Assembly (NCBI GenBank): GCA_018829545.1
Contig: JAHJTX010000016.1
Span: 1 to 33,280, forward strand
DNA from: Bacteroidota bacterium
GTDB taxonomy: Bacteria; Bacteroidota; Ignavibacteria; Ignavibacteriales; Melioribacteraceae
Length of the DNA: 33,280 bases
Direction: 5' to 3'
Below the pieces are notes generated by a model. That model saw only the letters and a program-made list of their open reading frames with translations. It ran no database searches and was not told the DNA's origin. A program made the translations under genes and the position numbers. Positions 7,953-16,057 of this stretch are shown here, piece after piece; positions within the stretch are counted from its first letter, which is position 1; each line of letters starts with the position of its first letter.

Positions 7953-8451
7953 ATTTAAGCTTTTCATTAATGTCTTCATTTTTTTTCATTGAATCTTGAG
8001 CCATGTTTAATTTGTACTTTACAAATTTTTCAGATAAATCAGAATCAATTAAAGCAATAATTTGAACTGCTAACAATGCGGCGTTTTTTGCTCCATCTAT
8101 TGCAACCGTAGCGACAGGAACACCGCTTGGCATTTGAACAATTGATAACAGTGAATCCATTCCGTCGAGACTATTGGACTTAATTGGAACTCCGATCACA
8201 GGCAGAATTGTGTGACCGGCAGTAACTCCTGGTAGATGTGCAGCGCCGCCTGCTGCTGCAATTATAACTTTAAGCCCCCTAGCTTTGGCTGTTTTCGCAT
8301 AATCTGCGTGCTCATCGGGCGTTCTGTGAGCTGAAAGGATTTTTACTTCGCAATTGATTCCAAATTCCTTGCAAACATCCACTGCTCCCTTCATTATTGG
8401 AAGGTCTGAGTCGCTGCCCATTATAATACCGATTTGAGGATTTCCAGTCAT
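7951..8451 (-). CDS. purE: N5-carboxyaminoimidazole ribonucleotide mutase
   Basis: PurE class I converts N5-CAIR to CAIR in de novo purine synthesis and is normally a cytosolic octamer. The 166-residue protein has the expected motifs: GSDSDLPIM near the N-terminus, SAHRTPDEH (about 40-48) and [11 protein letters not shown] (about 66-76). Length is normal for class I. The partner PurK is not adjacent. The TGA stop at 7953-7951 is made from the end of the inserted 176 bp element plus one base of the target duplication. Removing the element would join AAG CTT AAA to a TAG at the same codon, so the protein sequence is unchanged by the insertion. Confidence in function is high. Confidence 0.96.
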   Translation of the reverse strand: MTGNPQIGIIMGSDSDLPIMKGAVDVCKEFGINCEVKILSAHRTPDEHADYAKTAKARGLKVIIAAAGGAAHLPGVTAGHTILPVIGVPIKSNSLDGMDSLLSIVQMPSGVPVATVAIDGAKNAALLAVQIIALIDSDLSEKFVKYKLNMAQDSMKKNEDINEKLK

Positions 8452-8566
8452 TTATATTGCGTCCTTTGATTTTAATGTTGGAGCAAAGATAGCTCATTAT
8501 TAAAAATTATGAAAGTTTACCGAGTGAAATTATCTTGGAATATACGTTTTGACCGGAAGTATTTAT

Positions 8567-8697
8567 TAAGTCACCTTACGCAGAACTTATAGCACGATCC
8601 CGAAATTTATCGGGATCGTAAAAAACAAGCATTTTATCGAAGCTTCGCTTCGAACTACAATATAATTTTCAAACTTTTGCGTAAGATGAGTTACTAA
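8567..8697 (-). mobile_element. MITE-like element, copy 2 (inverted relative to copy 1)
   Basis: Its reverse complement matches 3210-3341 at about 95% over 131-132 bp, including both hairpins and the end repeats. Here the ends are clearest: TAAGTCACCTTACGCAGAA at the left and the complement of TAACTCATCTTACGCAAAA at the right, which mark terminal inverted repeats. It lies between purE and the DUF2807 gene, pointing opposite to copy 1. It has no coding potential. Confidence 0.8.
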
Positions 8698-8735
8698 AAT
8701 AGTTGAGCCACGCTTGGATAGCATGGCTGCCAATT

Positions 8736-9380
8736 TTAATTACGCGATCGAATTGAAGCAGCGCCCGAAATGTCTTTTCTAATTCTAGGATTACCTTTAA
8801 ATTCTACACTTGACGCTCCGGAAAGGTCTGCGTTCAATTCTTCTTTAGCATAAATTTCTGCGCTTGAGGCTCCACTGAGATCGACAATTACTTTATCTGC
8901 CGCTAACTTATATGCTGCTAACGAAGATGCTCCGGAGAGATCAACAGTCATTTTGTTAGTTTTGCCTTCAAGTTCTAATCTTGATGCGCCGCTAATATCA
9001 ACATTAAATCTTTCAGAATCGATTCCCCTCACAAAAATGGTATTAGCGCCGGAGGATTCTACCGATTCAAGATATGGAGTTGAGACAGTTACTTTAATTC
9101 TATTTTTTGGATTAAGACTTTTTCTGCTATCAATTATAAGCGTATTCCCTTTTACTTTAGTTATAATGTAGGGTAGAATATTATCATCAGTTGTTATTTC
9201 TAATTTGGGTTCTCCCCCCACCTGTATTTTTACAATAAAAGCGCCGGAAATACTTAACTCAGAAAAATCACTTATTGAACGTTTTTCTGTTTTCAAATCT
9301 CCGCTGCCTCTAACACCCCATGTTCTGCATCCGAAAGTTAAGAGGACAATTAGTGATAGTGCAAAATATTTTTTCAACAT
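8736..9380 (-). CDS. DUF2807 family lipoprotein (GIN-type adhesin head domain)
   Basis: This 214-residue exported protein has a lipoprotein signal (MLKKYFALSLIVLLTFGC, probable lipidated Cys18), followed by a DUF2807/'putative auto-transporter adhesin head GIN' domain. The second half is a run of parallel-beta-helix-like repeats built on DLSGASS/DISGAS, seen about six times between residues 130 and 210. The family is common in Bacteroidota and relatives, and its molecular role is not settled; envelope attachment or surface structure are guesses. It is a single gene with the inverted repeat element downstream and a divergent intergenic region (9381-9580) upstream shared with the AAA+ gene. No catalytic residues are evident. 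Confidence 0.85.
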   Translation of the reverse strand: MLKKYFALSLIVLLTFGCRTWGVRGSGDLKTEKRSISDFSELSISGAFIVKIQVGGEPKLEITTDDNILPYIITKVKGNTLIIDSRKSLNPKNRIKVTVSTPYLESVESSGANTIFVRGIDSERFNVDISGASRLELEGKTNKMTVDLSGASSLAAYKLAADKVIVDLSGASSAEIYAKEELNADLSGASSVEFKGNPRIRKDISGAASIRSRN

Positions 9381-9580
9381 AACTTCTCCGCGTAAATTTG
9401 TGTTTTTAGACGCCTTTGTATCTGAATGGTTTCAAACTCTACAATTTTATTTTTTATGGAAAATATTCTATGGAAGATAAATGAAAAAAATAAAATTTTT
9501 ATTTATCTTAGCAGTGAGATGATAGGTAATCAGAATGAAATATTTATTCCTGCCAAAAATAATAATTAAGAGGGTTCACT
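9381..9580. other. Divergent intergenic region (DUF2807 / triple-AAA+)
   Basis: About 200 AT-rich bases between two divergent genes, so both promoters should lie here. I see no motif clear enough to call, apart from the AGAGGG ribosome site just before the GTG start at 9581. Confidence 0.5.
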
Positions 9581-12500
9581 GTGAATCAAATTGAATTAAA
9601 CAAACTACAAGCCGATGCTTATGACCACCTTTGGAACGGTAGATATCGATTAGCATTAAAAACAGCTAAGGAACTTTATCAGGAAAAACCAGAAGATAGC
9701 GAAGCAGTTATTTGTCTTGCCTGGGCTCACCTCGAAAATGGCAATCCATTAAAAGCTATGGATTATGCAAATCTTGCAGTTGAATTGAGCAGCGAATCTA
9801 CAAGAACACATTTATGCCGTGGATATGTCTTGATGAGGCTTTCGATTTTTGAGGGAGCGATCAACGATCTTGAAAAATCTATTACCGAGCAGCAATCGCT
9901 GCTTGCCTGGTCATATTTGAATAAAGCAAGAGCGTATGCCGGTTTAAAAAATTTCAAAGATGCAAAAAGTTCTTACGATAGGTGCATTTCTATTAATGAG
10001 GGGAAAAACGAAGCGTGGAAGAATTTAGAAAAATATTATACAACTGTGATTGACATTTCTGGAAATGAAGATTCAATTGACAAGATGAATATTCCAGAAT
10101 ATTTGGATTTAGCAAAGGATGCCTTCAAAGATAAAGAAACATGGTTTGCCAATTATCTATCGAAATTAATTTTAAAAGAACCTGAATTTAAGAGTTATCA
10201 CGAACTTGCTCATCTTCTTGAATTGGAGGCAATGATTCATCTTTTCCAATTCCGTCCGGCAATGAAAAAAGCAGAAGAAATAAAAAGTGATTTTAAAAAG
10301 AATAAGAAATTCAATCAGCTTCTTACAACCCTTGAAAAAATGAAGGAAGAAGAAACTGAGGAGGAGGAAGCTCCTAAAAAAGATTCTGATAAGCTATTTA
10401 CCGTCGAGCGTCCAGCGTCAAAAGCAACTTCAAAAAAATCAGCACAGGATTCTAGTTCAATTCCAAAGAAATTTGATGTTGTGTATCATCCAAATGATCA
10501 TGCTGATGTTTTTTCTGCAAAGATGTTCGATTCTGACGAAGCCGCCGCCATGGGCGAAAGGACTTTCTATTCACAATTCGATCTTAATAGAATTAAGGAA
10601 GTTGGAGTAGAAATTATTTTCAGTAACCCGAATTTTAGAATTCAGAATAAAGTATTCACATGCGCTGCTGTTTGGTACTTAAACGATTTTGAAATTCATC
10701 GGCATACATTTTCGTTAAAAGTTGATCAAGACTGGGATTCCATTGTATTCACACAAGCATGCGGAAGCAAAGAAAGCATCAATTGGTCAATGGGTCAGTC
10801 ACACGTAGAAATTTTTATTGAAGGATTTAAAGTTGCCGATAAATGGTTTTTCGTAGATACTGAATCCATTAAGGATTCAGAGGATTTCGATGCTCCTGCA
10901 TTCGAACCCGAAGACAAAGGGTCCAAAGAATCTTCTTCAAATCAAAAATCTGACAAGAAAGAGACAAAGAAAGAAGAAAAAGTTGAAGAGAAACCCGTCC
11001 GCAGTTTAGAGGAACTATTGGAAGAACTAGATTCCTATGTGGGCTTGAATAGTGTAAAAAAGGCAATCAGAGATTTTATTGATTTTCTAGAATTTCAAAG
11101 GGAAAGAAAAAAACGCGGCTTAAAATCTACAGAGGGATTATCGATCAACGCTGTTTTTACCGGAAACCCCGGTACGGGAAAAACAACCATTGCGCGAATG
11201 TTGGGTGAGATATTTAAATCAATGGAGATTGTACCAAAAGGTCACGTTGTTGAAGTTGACAGAGCCGCTCTGGTTGGTCAATACGTCGGAGAAACTGCTC
11301 AGAAAACCGAGCAAATAATTGAAGACGCCATGGGTGGAATTTTGTTCATCGATGAAGCTTACACATTAGTAAAAAAAGGCGGACAGGATTTCGGTCAAGA
11401 AGCAATCGACGTTCTTCTAAAACGCATGGAAGATAAAAAGGGAGATTTCTGTGTAATCGCTGCAGGCTATCCCGAGGAGATGGAAACATTTCTAACTTCA
11501 AATCCAGGAATGAAATCAAGATTTAACCATACATTTAATTTTGAGGACTACTCCCCTGAGGAACTCATCGATATATTCCAACGCTATCTTAAAAAGGAAG
11601 AGTATTCTATTGATGAAGGCGCAGAGACAGCGCTAAATAAAGAATTTACTAATCTTTACCGCAAACGTGATCAAACTTTTGGTAACGCAAGACTTGTTAG
11701 GCAAACTTTTGAATCAGCCAAACTTCAATTGAGCCGGCGAGTTTCAAAACTTTCTGATGAAGAAAAAACCGATGAGGCAATGGCAACTATTATTGAAGAT
11801 GATATTAATGCAATTCTAAAAACTGAAGAGGCAAAAGACGTAAGACTTACGATTAACGATGAATCCTTACAAGAAGCTCTTGATGAATTAAATAAATTGA
11901 CCGGTCTTACTTCCGTTAAAAATGATATAAAGGATATGGTAAAACTTGTGAGATATTTCCTTGAACAAGGAGAAGACGTTAAAGATAAGTTTGGACAGCA
12001 CATCCTCTTCCTCGGCAGCCCAGGAACAGGAAAAACAACTGCCGCCCGAATATTGAGCAAAATTTTCTCTGCACTCACCATTTTACCCAAGGGGCATTTA
12101 ATTGAGACTGATAGACAGGGATTAGTTGCAAGTCATATTGGCGGGACTGCAGAAAAAACTACAAAGATGATTGATAAATCTTTTGGAGGCACTTTATTTA
12201 TTGATGAGGCATACACATTAGCTTCTAAGGGTGGCAGCGGTTCGGATTTTGGCAAAGAAGCCGTTGATACACTTCTGAAACGAATGGAAGACGATCGAGG
12301 AAAGTTCATTTGCATCGCAGCCGGTTATACTGAAGAAATGAAAGGATTCATCGAGACAAATCCCGGCATTCAATCAAGATTCACAAAATCATTTATGTTT
12401 GAGGATTATACTCCCGACGAATTAATTGAAATTACCAAAAGAATGCTTAAAAGCAAGAAGATTGAACTCGATGAAAAAGCACGCGAAGCGTTGATGAAGC

Positions 12501-13543
12501 ACTTCAATGAAATTTACCGTACGAGAGATAAAAATTTCGGCAATGCGCGAATTGTAAGGAGTATAATTGAGAAAGGAACTCAAAAAAGAATACTTCGTCT
12601 CGCGGATTTGACAAAAGATGAACGTAAGGAAGATGAAGTTCAAAAACTGATGCTTGAGGATTTATCCGATACATTGAAGAAAGCTGATGAAGGAAAAGCC
12701 TACGAAATTAAGGGCGACCCTGAAAAACTTGAGAAGCTGATGAAGGAATTAGGCTCTTTAACCGGATTGGATAGCGTAAAGCAAAGCGTGGAAAAATTAA
12801 TCAGTAGTTTAAAAGTAGCTCAGTTGAGAAAAGATCGCGGATTGAAGGTTATTGAAAAACCTCTTCACGCAATATTTGTCGGCAATCCCGGAACAGGGAA
12901 AACGACTGTTGCCCGATTGATGAGCAAAATTTACCGTGAACTTGGTCTACTTGAAAAAGGTCATCTTGTTGAAGTTGACCGAGCTGCGCTGGTTGCGGGA
13001 TATCAAGGACAGACAGCCACAAAAACAGACAAAGTAATCGAACAGGCTCTTGGTGGCACATTATTTATAGACGAAGCCTATACCCTTTCCAGAGGCGGTA
13101 ATGATTTTGGGCAGGAAGCAATTGATACTCTATTAAAAAGAATGGAGGATTACAGAGGAAAATTCATCGTTATTGTTGCCGGTTACACAAATGAAATGAA
13201 GCAATTCGTTGAATCTAATCCCGGACTTCAATCAAGATTTACCAACGAATTTGTATTTGAAGATTATGAACCAAGAATGCTTTTGAGCATCGCAAACGAA
13301 ATTTCGGAACAGAATGGGTATAGACTTGACGAAGGCGCCCTGCAATTATTGATGGAATTTTTCGATAAGCTCTACGCTAACCGCGATAATAATTTCGGAA
13401 ATGCAAGAACGGCTAGAAATATTTTATATAAAGCAATCAGTTATCAAGAGCAAAGGATTTCTTTGAATCCCAATGCGGAAGAGCTTGATTTAACTACTAT
13501 CACGTTTGAGGATGTTGGCAAATTGACTGAGGGCGATGCATAA
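9581..13543 (+). CDS. TPR protein with three tandem CbbX/EccA-like AAA+ domains
   Basis: This 1320-residue predicted cytoplasmic ATPase starts at GTG (AGAGGG ribosome site just upstream). The order is: TPR-like helical repeats (about 1-170); further helices to about 255; a charged linker; an unassigned beta-rich domain (about 300-430, aromatic-rich); a second Lys/Glu linker (430-470); then three AAA+ modules. Walker A motifs are GNPGTGKT (528-535), GSPGTGKT (812-819) and GNPGTGKT (1101-1108). Walker B motifs LFIDEA follow each, with Asp at about 591, 875 and 1164, and each module has SRF arginine-finger-like motifs. All three look catalytically intact. The modules resemble CbbX, SpoVK and the EccA ATPases of type VII secretion, usually present once per chain. 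No Rubisco or ESX genes are here, so the client is unknown. Remodelling of protein complexes is an inference. Confidence 0.9.
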   Translation: MNQIELNKLQADAYDHLWNGRYRLALKTAKELYQEKPEDSEAVICLAWAHLENGNPLKAMDYANLAVELSSESTRTHLCRGYVLMRLSIFEGAINDLEKSITEQQSLLAWSYLNKARAYAGLKNFKDAKSSYDRCISINEGKNEAWKNLEKYYTTVIDISGNEDSIDKMNIPEYLDLAKDAFKDKETWFANYLSKLILKEPEFKSYHELAHLLELEAMIHLFQFRPAMKKAEEIKSDFKKNKKFNQLLTTLEKMKEEETEEEEAPKKDSDKLFTVERPASKATSKKSAQDSSSIPKKFDVVYHPNDHADVFSAKMFDSDEAAAMGERTFYSQFDLNRIKEVGVEIIFSNPNFRIQNKVFTCAAVWYLNDFEIHRHTFSLKVDQDWDSIVFTQACGSKESINWSMGQSHVEIFIEGFKVADKWFFVDTESIKDSEDFDAPAFEPEDKGSKESSSNQKSDKKETKKEEKVEEKPVRSLEELLEELDSYVGLNSVKKAIRDFIDFLEFQRERKKRGLKSTEGLSINAVFTGNPGTGKTTIARMLGEIFKSMEIVPKGHVVEVDRAALVGQYVGETAQKTEQIIEDAMGGILFIDEAYTLVKKGGQDFGQEAIDVLLKRMEDKKGDFCVIAAGYPEEMETFLTSNPGMKSRFNHTFNFEDYSPEELIDIFQRYLKKEEYSIDEGAETALNKEFTNLYRKRDQTFGNARLVRQTFESAKLQLSRRVSKLSDEEKTDEAMATIIEDDINAILKTEEAKDVRLTINDESLQEALDELNKLTGLTSVKNDIKDMVKLVRYFLEQGEDVKDKFGQHILFLGSPGTGKTTAARILSKIFSALTILPKGHLIETDRQGLVASHIGGTAEKTTKMIDKSFGGTLFIDEAYTLASKGGSGSDFGKEAVDTLLKRMEDDRGKFICIAAGYTEEMKGFIETNPGIQSRFTKSFMFEDYTPDELIEITKRMLKSKKIELDEKAREALMKHFNEIYRTRDKNFGNARIVRSIIEKGTQKRILRLADLTKDERKEDEVQKLMLEDLSDTLKKADEGKAYEIKGDPEKLEKLMKELGSLTGLDSVKQSVEKLISSLKVAQLRKDRGLKVIEKPLHAIFVGNPGTGKTTVARLMSKIYRELGLLEKGHLVEVDRAALVAGYQGQTATKTDKVIEQALGGTLFIDEAYTLSRGGNDFGQEAIDTLLKRMEDYRGKFIVIVAGYTNEMKQFVESNPGLQSRFTNEFVFEDYEPRMLLSIANEISEQNGYRLDEGALQLLMEFFDKLYANRDNNFGNARTARNILYKAISYQEQRISLNPNAEELDLTTITFEDVGKLTEGDA

Positions 13544-13774
13544 ATTCCCTATTGATGTTTAAATATGAACTTAAATTCTAGGCGGACTGATAAAATTTAT
13601 TTGCCCGCACATTTTGTCACTTTTTTTTGTATTTGTAAACTTTTTGGCTTTTATTACTGTTCTATATTTTTTAAGTCTAAAGATATTGGATGAATTATTT
13701 CATATCTTAGAACGTTTCTGATATTAAAACGAATTTTCAATTAATAATAATTTTAAAATAAATGGAGGATTGAT

Positions 13775-14236
13775 ATGTATAACGCAGAAGACATTCTAAA
13801 AGAAAAATCAAGAGAAATGATTTGCGTTTCACCGGAGGTAACTCTTGCCGAAGCACTAGCAGTCATGCTCGAAAATAAAATTGGAGCAATTTTAGTTAAA
13901 GAAAATGAAGACATTGTGGGTATTTGGACAGAGCGCGACCTAATGAAAAACGTAACTGAAGACGGATTTCACACAAAGACGTCCCAAATAAAAAATTTTA
14001 TGACAAAAACTTTGTTTTCTGCTCCTCATGATGTTTCGCTGTTTTCTTTGCTTGACATGTTTTTGGGAAAGCGCCTCAGACATTTACTTATAAAAAAAGA
14101 AAATAAGTACATCGGATTAATTTCTACCGGTGACGTTATTAAAACCAGCCTCAACGAAAAATCGCGTGAGTTGGACGAATTGAACGAAAAATACAACTGG
14201 GATTATTACGAAAATTGGAAGTTCCAAAAGAAATAA
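13775..14236 (+). CDS. CBS-domain pair protein
   Basis: This 153-residue protein is made almost wholly of two CBS motifs (about 8-65 and 75-130), forming one Bateman module that usually binds adenosine nucleotides. Recognizable features are KIGAILVKENEDIVGIWTERDL in the first repeat (positions about 30-51) and the HLLIKKENKYIGLISTGDVI region in the second. A charged C-terminal helix follows. A strong ribosome site (GGAGGATTGAT) precedes the ATG. It has no attached enzyme, so it probably acts as an energy-state sensor for a partner. The TraB-family gene follows 51 bases downstream on the same strand and may be co-transcribed. Confidence 0.88.
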   Translation: MYNAEDILKEKSREMICVSPEVTLAEALAVMLENKIGAILVKENEDIVGIWTERDLMKNVTEDGFHTKTSQIKNFMTKTLFSAPHDVSLFSLLDMFLGKRLRHLLIKKENKYIGLISTGDVIKTSLNEKSRELDELNEKYNWDYYENWKFQKK

Positions 14237-14287
14237 ATATGTTTGCACCTTTTGATTTCAATTCCACTTTCCGGAGAACTTGTATTT

Positions 14288-15478
14288 ATGCCTAATGCTG
14301 TTGTTGATTCAGAGTATGGACCTGATGTTAAAGTCTTTGATAACGGAGTTAAAAAATATTTTATAATCGGCACCGCACATATTTCTAAGAAGTCTGCCAA
14401 TTTGGTTAGAACTGTTATTGAAAAAGAAAAACCCGACAGAGTTTGTATTGAATTAGATTCTCAAAGGTATAAAGCGCTTTCCGAAAAAAAGAAGTGGGAT
14501 TCTCTTACATTAAAAGAAGTAATGAAGCAGAAGCAGTTAAGCACTCTTCTGATCAATATTTTATTATCATCCTATCAAAAAAAACTCGGTGAAAAACTAG
14601 GTGTCATCCCGGGTATTGAATTACTTGAAGCGGCGAACACCGCTAAAGAACTTTCCATTCCAATTGAACTATGCGACCGCGATGTAAGAATAACCCTTAA
14701 GCGGGCTTGGAACTTTATGAGTTTCTGGAATAAGCTAAAATTTCTTACGGTTAGTCTCGCAGGACTTTTTGAGCAAGAAGAAATCACCGAAGCTAAACTC
14801 GAAGAAATTAAAGAAACTGACGTTCTAAACGAGTTGATGGCTCAATTGGGTAAATCACTTCCAATATTGAAAACCGTTCTGATTGACGAACGCGATAGTT
14901 ACTTAACCACAAAAATGAAAGCAGCCGAAGGAGAAGTAATTGTTTCCGTAGTTGGCGCCGGGCACGTTAAAGGCATCTGCAATAAATTAATTGAAAACGA
15001 AGAAATTGATCTAAAAGAAATTGAAAAGATTCCTCCTCCGCCAATTACAGGAAAAATAATCGGCTGGGGAATTCCATTAATAATTGTCGCATCTATAATA
15101 TTCATCGGCTTAACAAAAGGATTTGACGAAGCGGGCAGCAATGTAATCTATTGGATTCTTGCAAACGGAATTCCGAGTGCAATTGGAACCTTACTAGCCT
15201 TAGGTCATCCAATCACAATCATCACAGCTTTTCTTGCCGCCCCGCTCACGAGTCTTACGCCCGTAATTGGCGCCGGTTATGTTGCAGCTTTTATACAGTT
15301 ATACTTCGCACCGCCGGTTGTAAAGGAATTTGAAACCGTAAGCGAGGATATAGGCAAGTTCGGAATGTGGTGGAAAAATAAGCTGCTTAAAATTCTTCTC
15401 GTATTTATTCTAAGCGGATTGGGCAGTGTTATTGGCACTTACGTCGGCGCTTATGAGATTATTTCAAATATTTTCTGA
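14288..15478 (+). CDS. TraB/PrgY-family membrane protein
   Basis: This is a 396-residue TraB-domain protein. The N-terminal domain has the conserved GTAHIS (28-33) and VCIELD (52-57) motifs, with a third conserved segment VVGAGHVKGI near residue 220. These His/Glu motifs are shared with the Tiki/GumN/EreA superfamily, some members of which are metal-dependent hydrolases. The C-terminal third (about 255-396) holds several hydrophobic segments, so it is an integral membrane protein. PrgY relatives reduce peptide pheromone activity in enterococci, but most bacterial members lack a known function. Start 14288 is preferred (CCGGAGAA ribosome site); a TTG at 14243 would add 15 residues. It converges on pduT with only 11 bases between the stops. 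Confidence 0.85.
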   Translation: MPNAVVDSEYGPDVKVFDNGVKKYFIIGTAHISKKSANLVRTVIEKEKPDRVCIELDSQRYKALSEKKKWDSLTLKEVMKQKQLSTLLINILLSSYQKKLGEKLGVIPGIELLEAANTAKELSIPIELCDRDVRITLKRAWNFMSFWNKLKFLTVSLAGLFEQEEITEAKLEEIKETDVLNELMAQLGKSLPILKTVLIDERDSYLTTKMKAAEGEVIVSVVGAGHVKGICNKLIENEEIDLKEIEKIPPPPITGKIIGWGIPLIIVASIIFIGLTKGFDEAGSNVIYWILANGIPSAIGTLLALGHPITIITAFLAAPLTSLTPVIGAGYVAAFIQLYFAPPVVKEFETVSEDIGKFGMWWKNKLLKILLVFILSGLGSVIGTYVGAYEIISNIF

Positions 15479-15489
15479 GTAAAAATAAA

Positions 15490-16041
15490 CTAAATCATCT
15501 CCGATAATAATTCTTTTCTTGGTTGAGCAATAACAACTTTATTAACCAATAATCCTTTATCTGCAATCAATTTTGCTCCGGAATCAACTGCGCTTCTTAC
15601 CGCAGCGACTTCACCGGTTAAAGTGCAAAAAGCTTTGCCGCCAAGAGCCATTGCTAACCTAATTTCAATCAATCGTACATTTGCTGATTTAACTGCCGCA
15701 TCTGCTCCTTCAATTAAAGAGGCAACAGAAAAGGATTCAATGATTCCTAACGCTTCCAATTCACCGACTTGGGAGTGACCTGCTAACGCCGGGAAAATAT
15801 CCGGATGAACATTTGGAATCACGAATGTATCGATAATGGCAAAATCTAGAGTGTTCACAGCAGCATCAACTGAAGTTTGAACCGCTGCTACTTCCCCGCC
15901 GATTAAAACCATGTATTTGCCGGAACATATTGTTCTTGAGAGAACCAGCTCAACTTCCGAAGTTTTCAGCATTATGTCAGCAGCTTGCATTCCCGCAGCG
16001 ATGCTCGTTAATTCTATTAGTCCTAATGAGTTCATTTTCAT
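15490..16041 (-). CDS. pduT: PduT-like microcompartment shell protein (tandem BMC domains)
   Basis: This 183-residue protein consists of two BMC domains in tandem (about 5-88 and 97-175), the BMC-T trimer type. The first begins SLGLIELTSIAAGMQAADIML and has the cysteine C39 in TICSGK. In Salmonella PduT the equivalent Cys38 binds a [4Fe-4S] cluster at the trimer pore, so this protein should carry an Fe-S centre able to move electrons across the shell. Overall similarity to PduT, including the GGKAFCTLTGEV segment of the second domain, is clear. It follows pduS by 16 bases. No other shell gene, signature enzyme or encapsulated dehydrogenase lies in the window, so the compartment type cannot be assigned here. 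Confidence 0.93.
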   Translation of the reverse strand: MKMNSLGLIELTSIAAGMQAADIMLKTSEVELVLSRTICSGKYMVLIGGEVAAVQTSVDAAVNTLDFAIIDTFVIPNVHPDIFPALAGHSQVGELEALGIIESFSVASLIEGADAAVKSANVRLIEIRLAMALGGKAFCTLTGEVAAVRSAVDSGAKLIADKGLLVNKVVIAQPRKELLSEMI

Positions 16042-16057
16042 GATTTATCCGTTCTCT

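Noticed and set aside
3210-8697. Composite transposon carrying hydABC and purE between the two inverted elements
   Set aside because: No transposase, no shared flanking duplication around the whole block, and the enclosed purE is a housekeeping gene. Two independent insertions are simpler.
9581-13543. Rubisco activase CbbX or type VII secretion EccA assignment for the triple AAA+ protein
   Set aside because: No Rubisco or ESX genes are nearby and the three-module architecture differs from both; only family-level similarity is supported.
14243-14287. TTG start for the TraB-family protein
   Set aside because: The ATG at 14288 has a GGAGAA site upstream and gives the usual N-terminus; the extension has no support.
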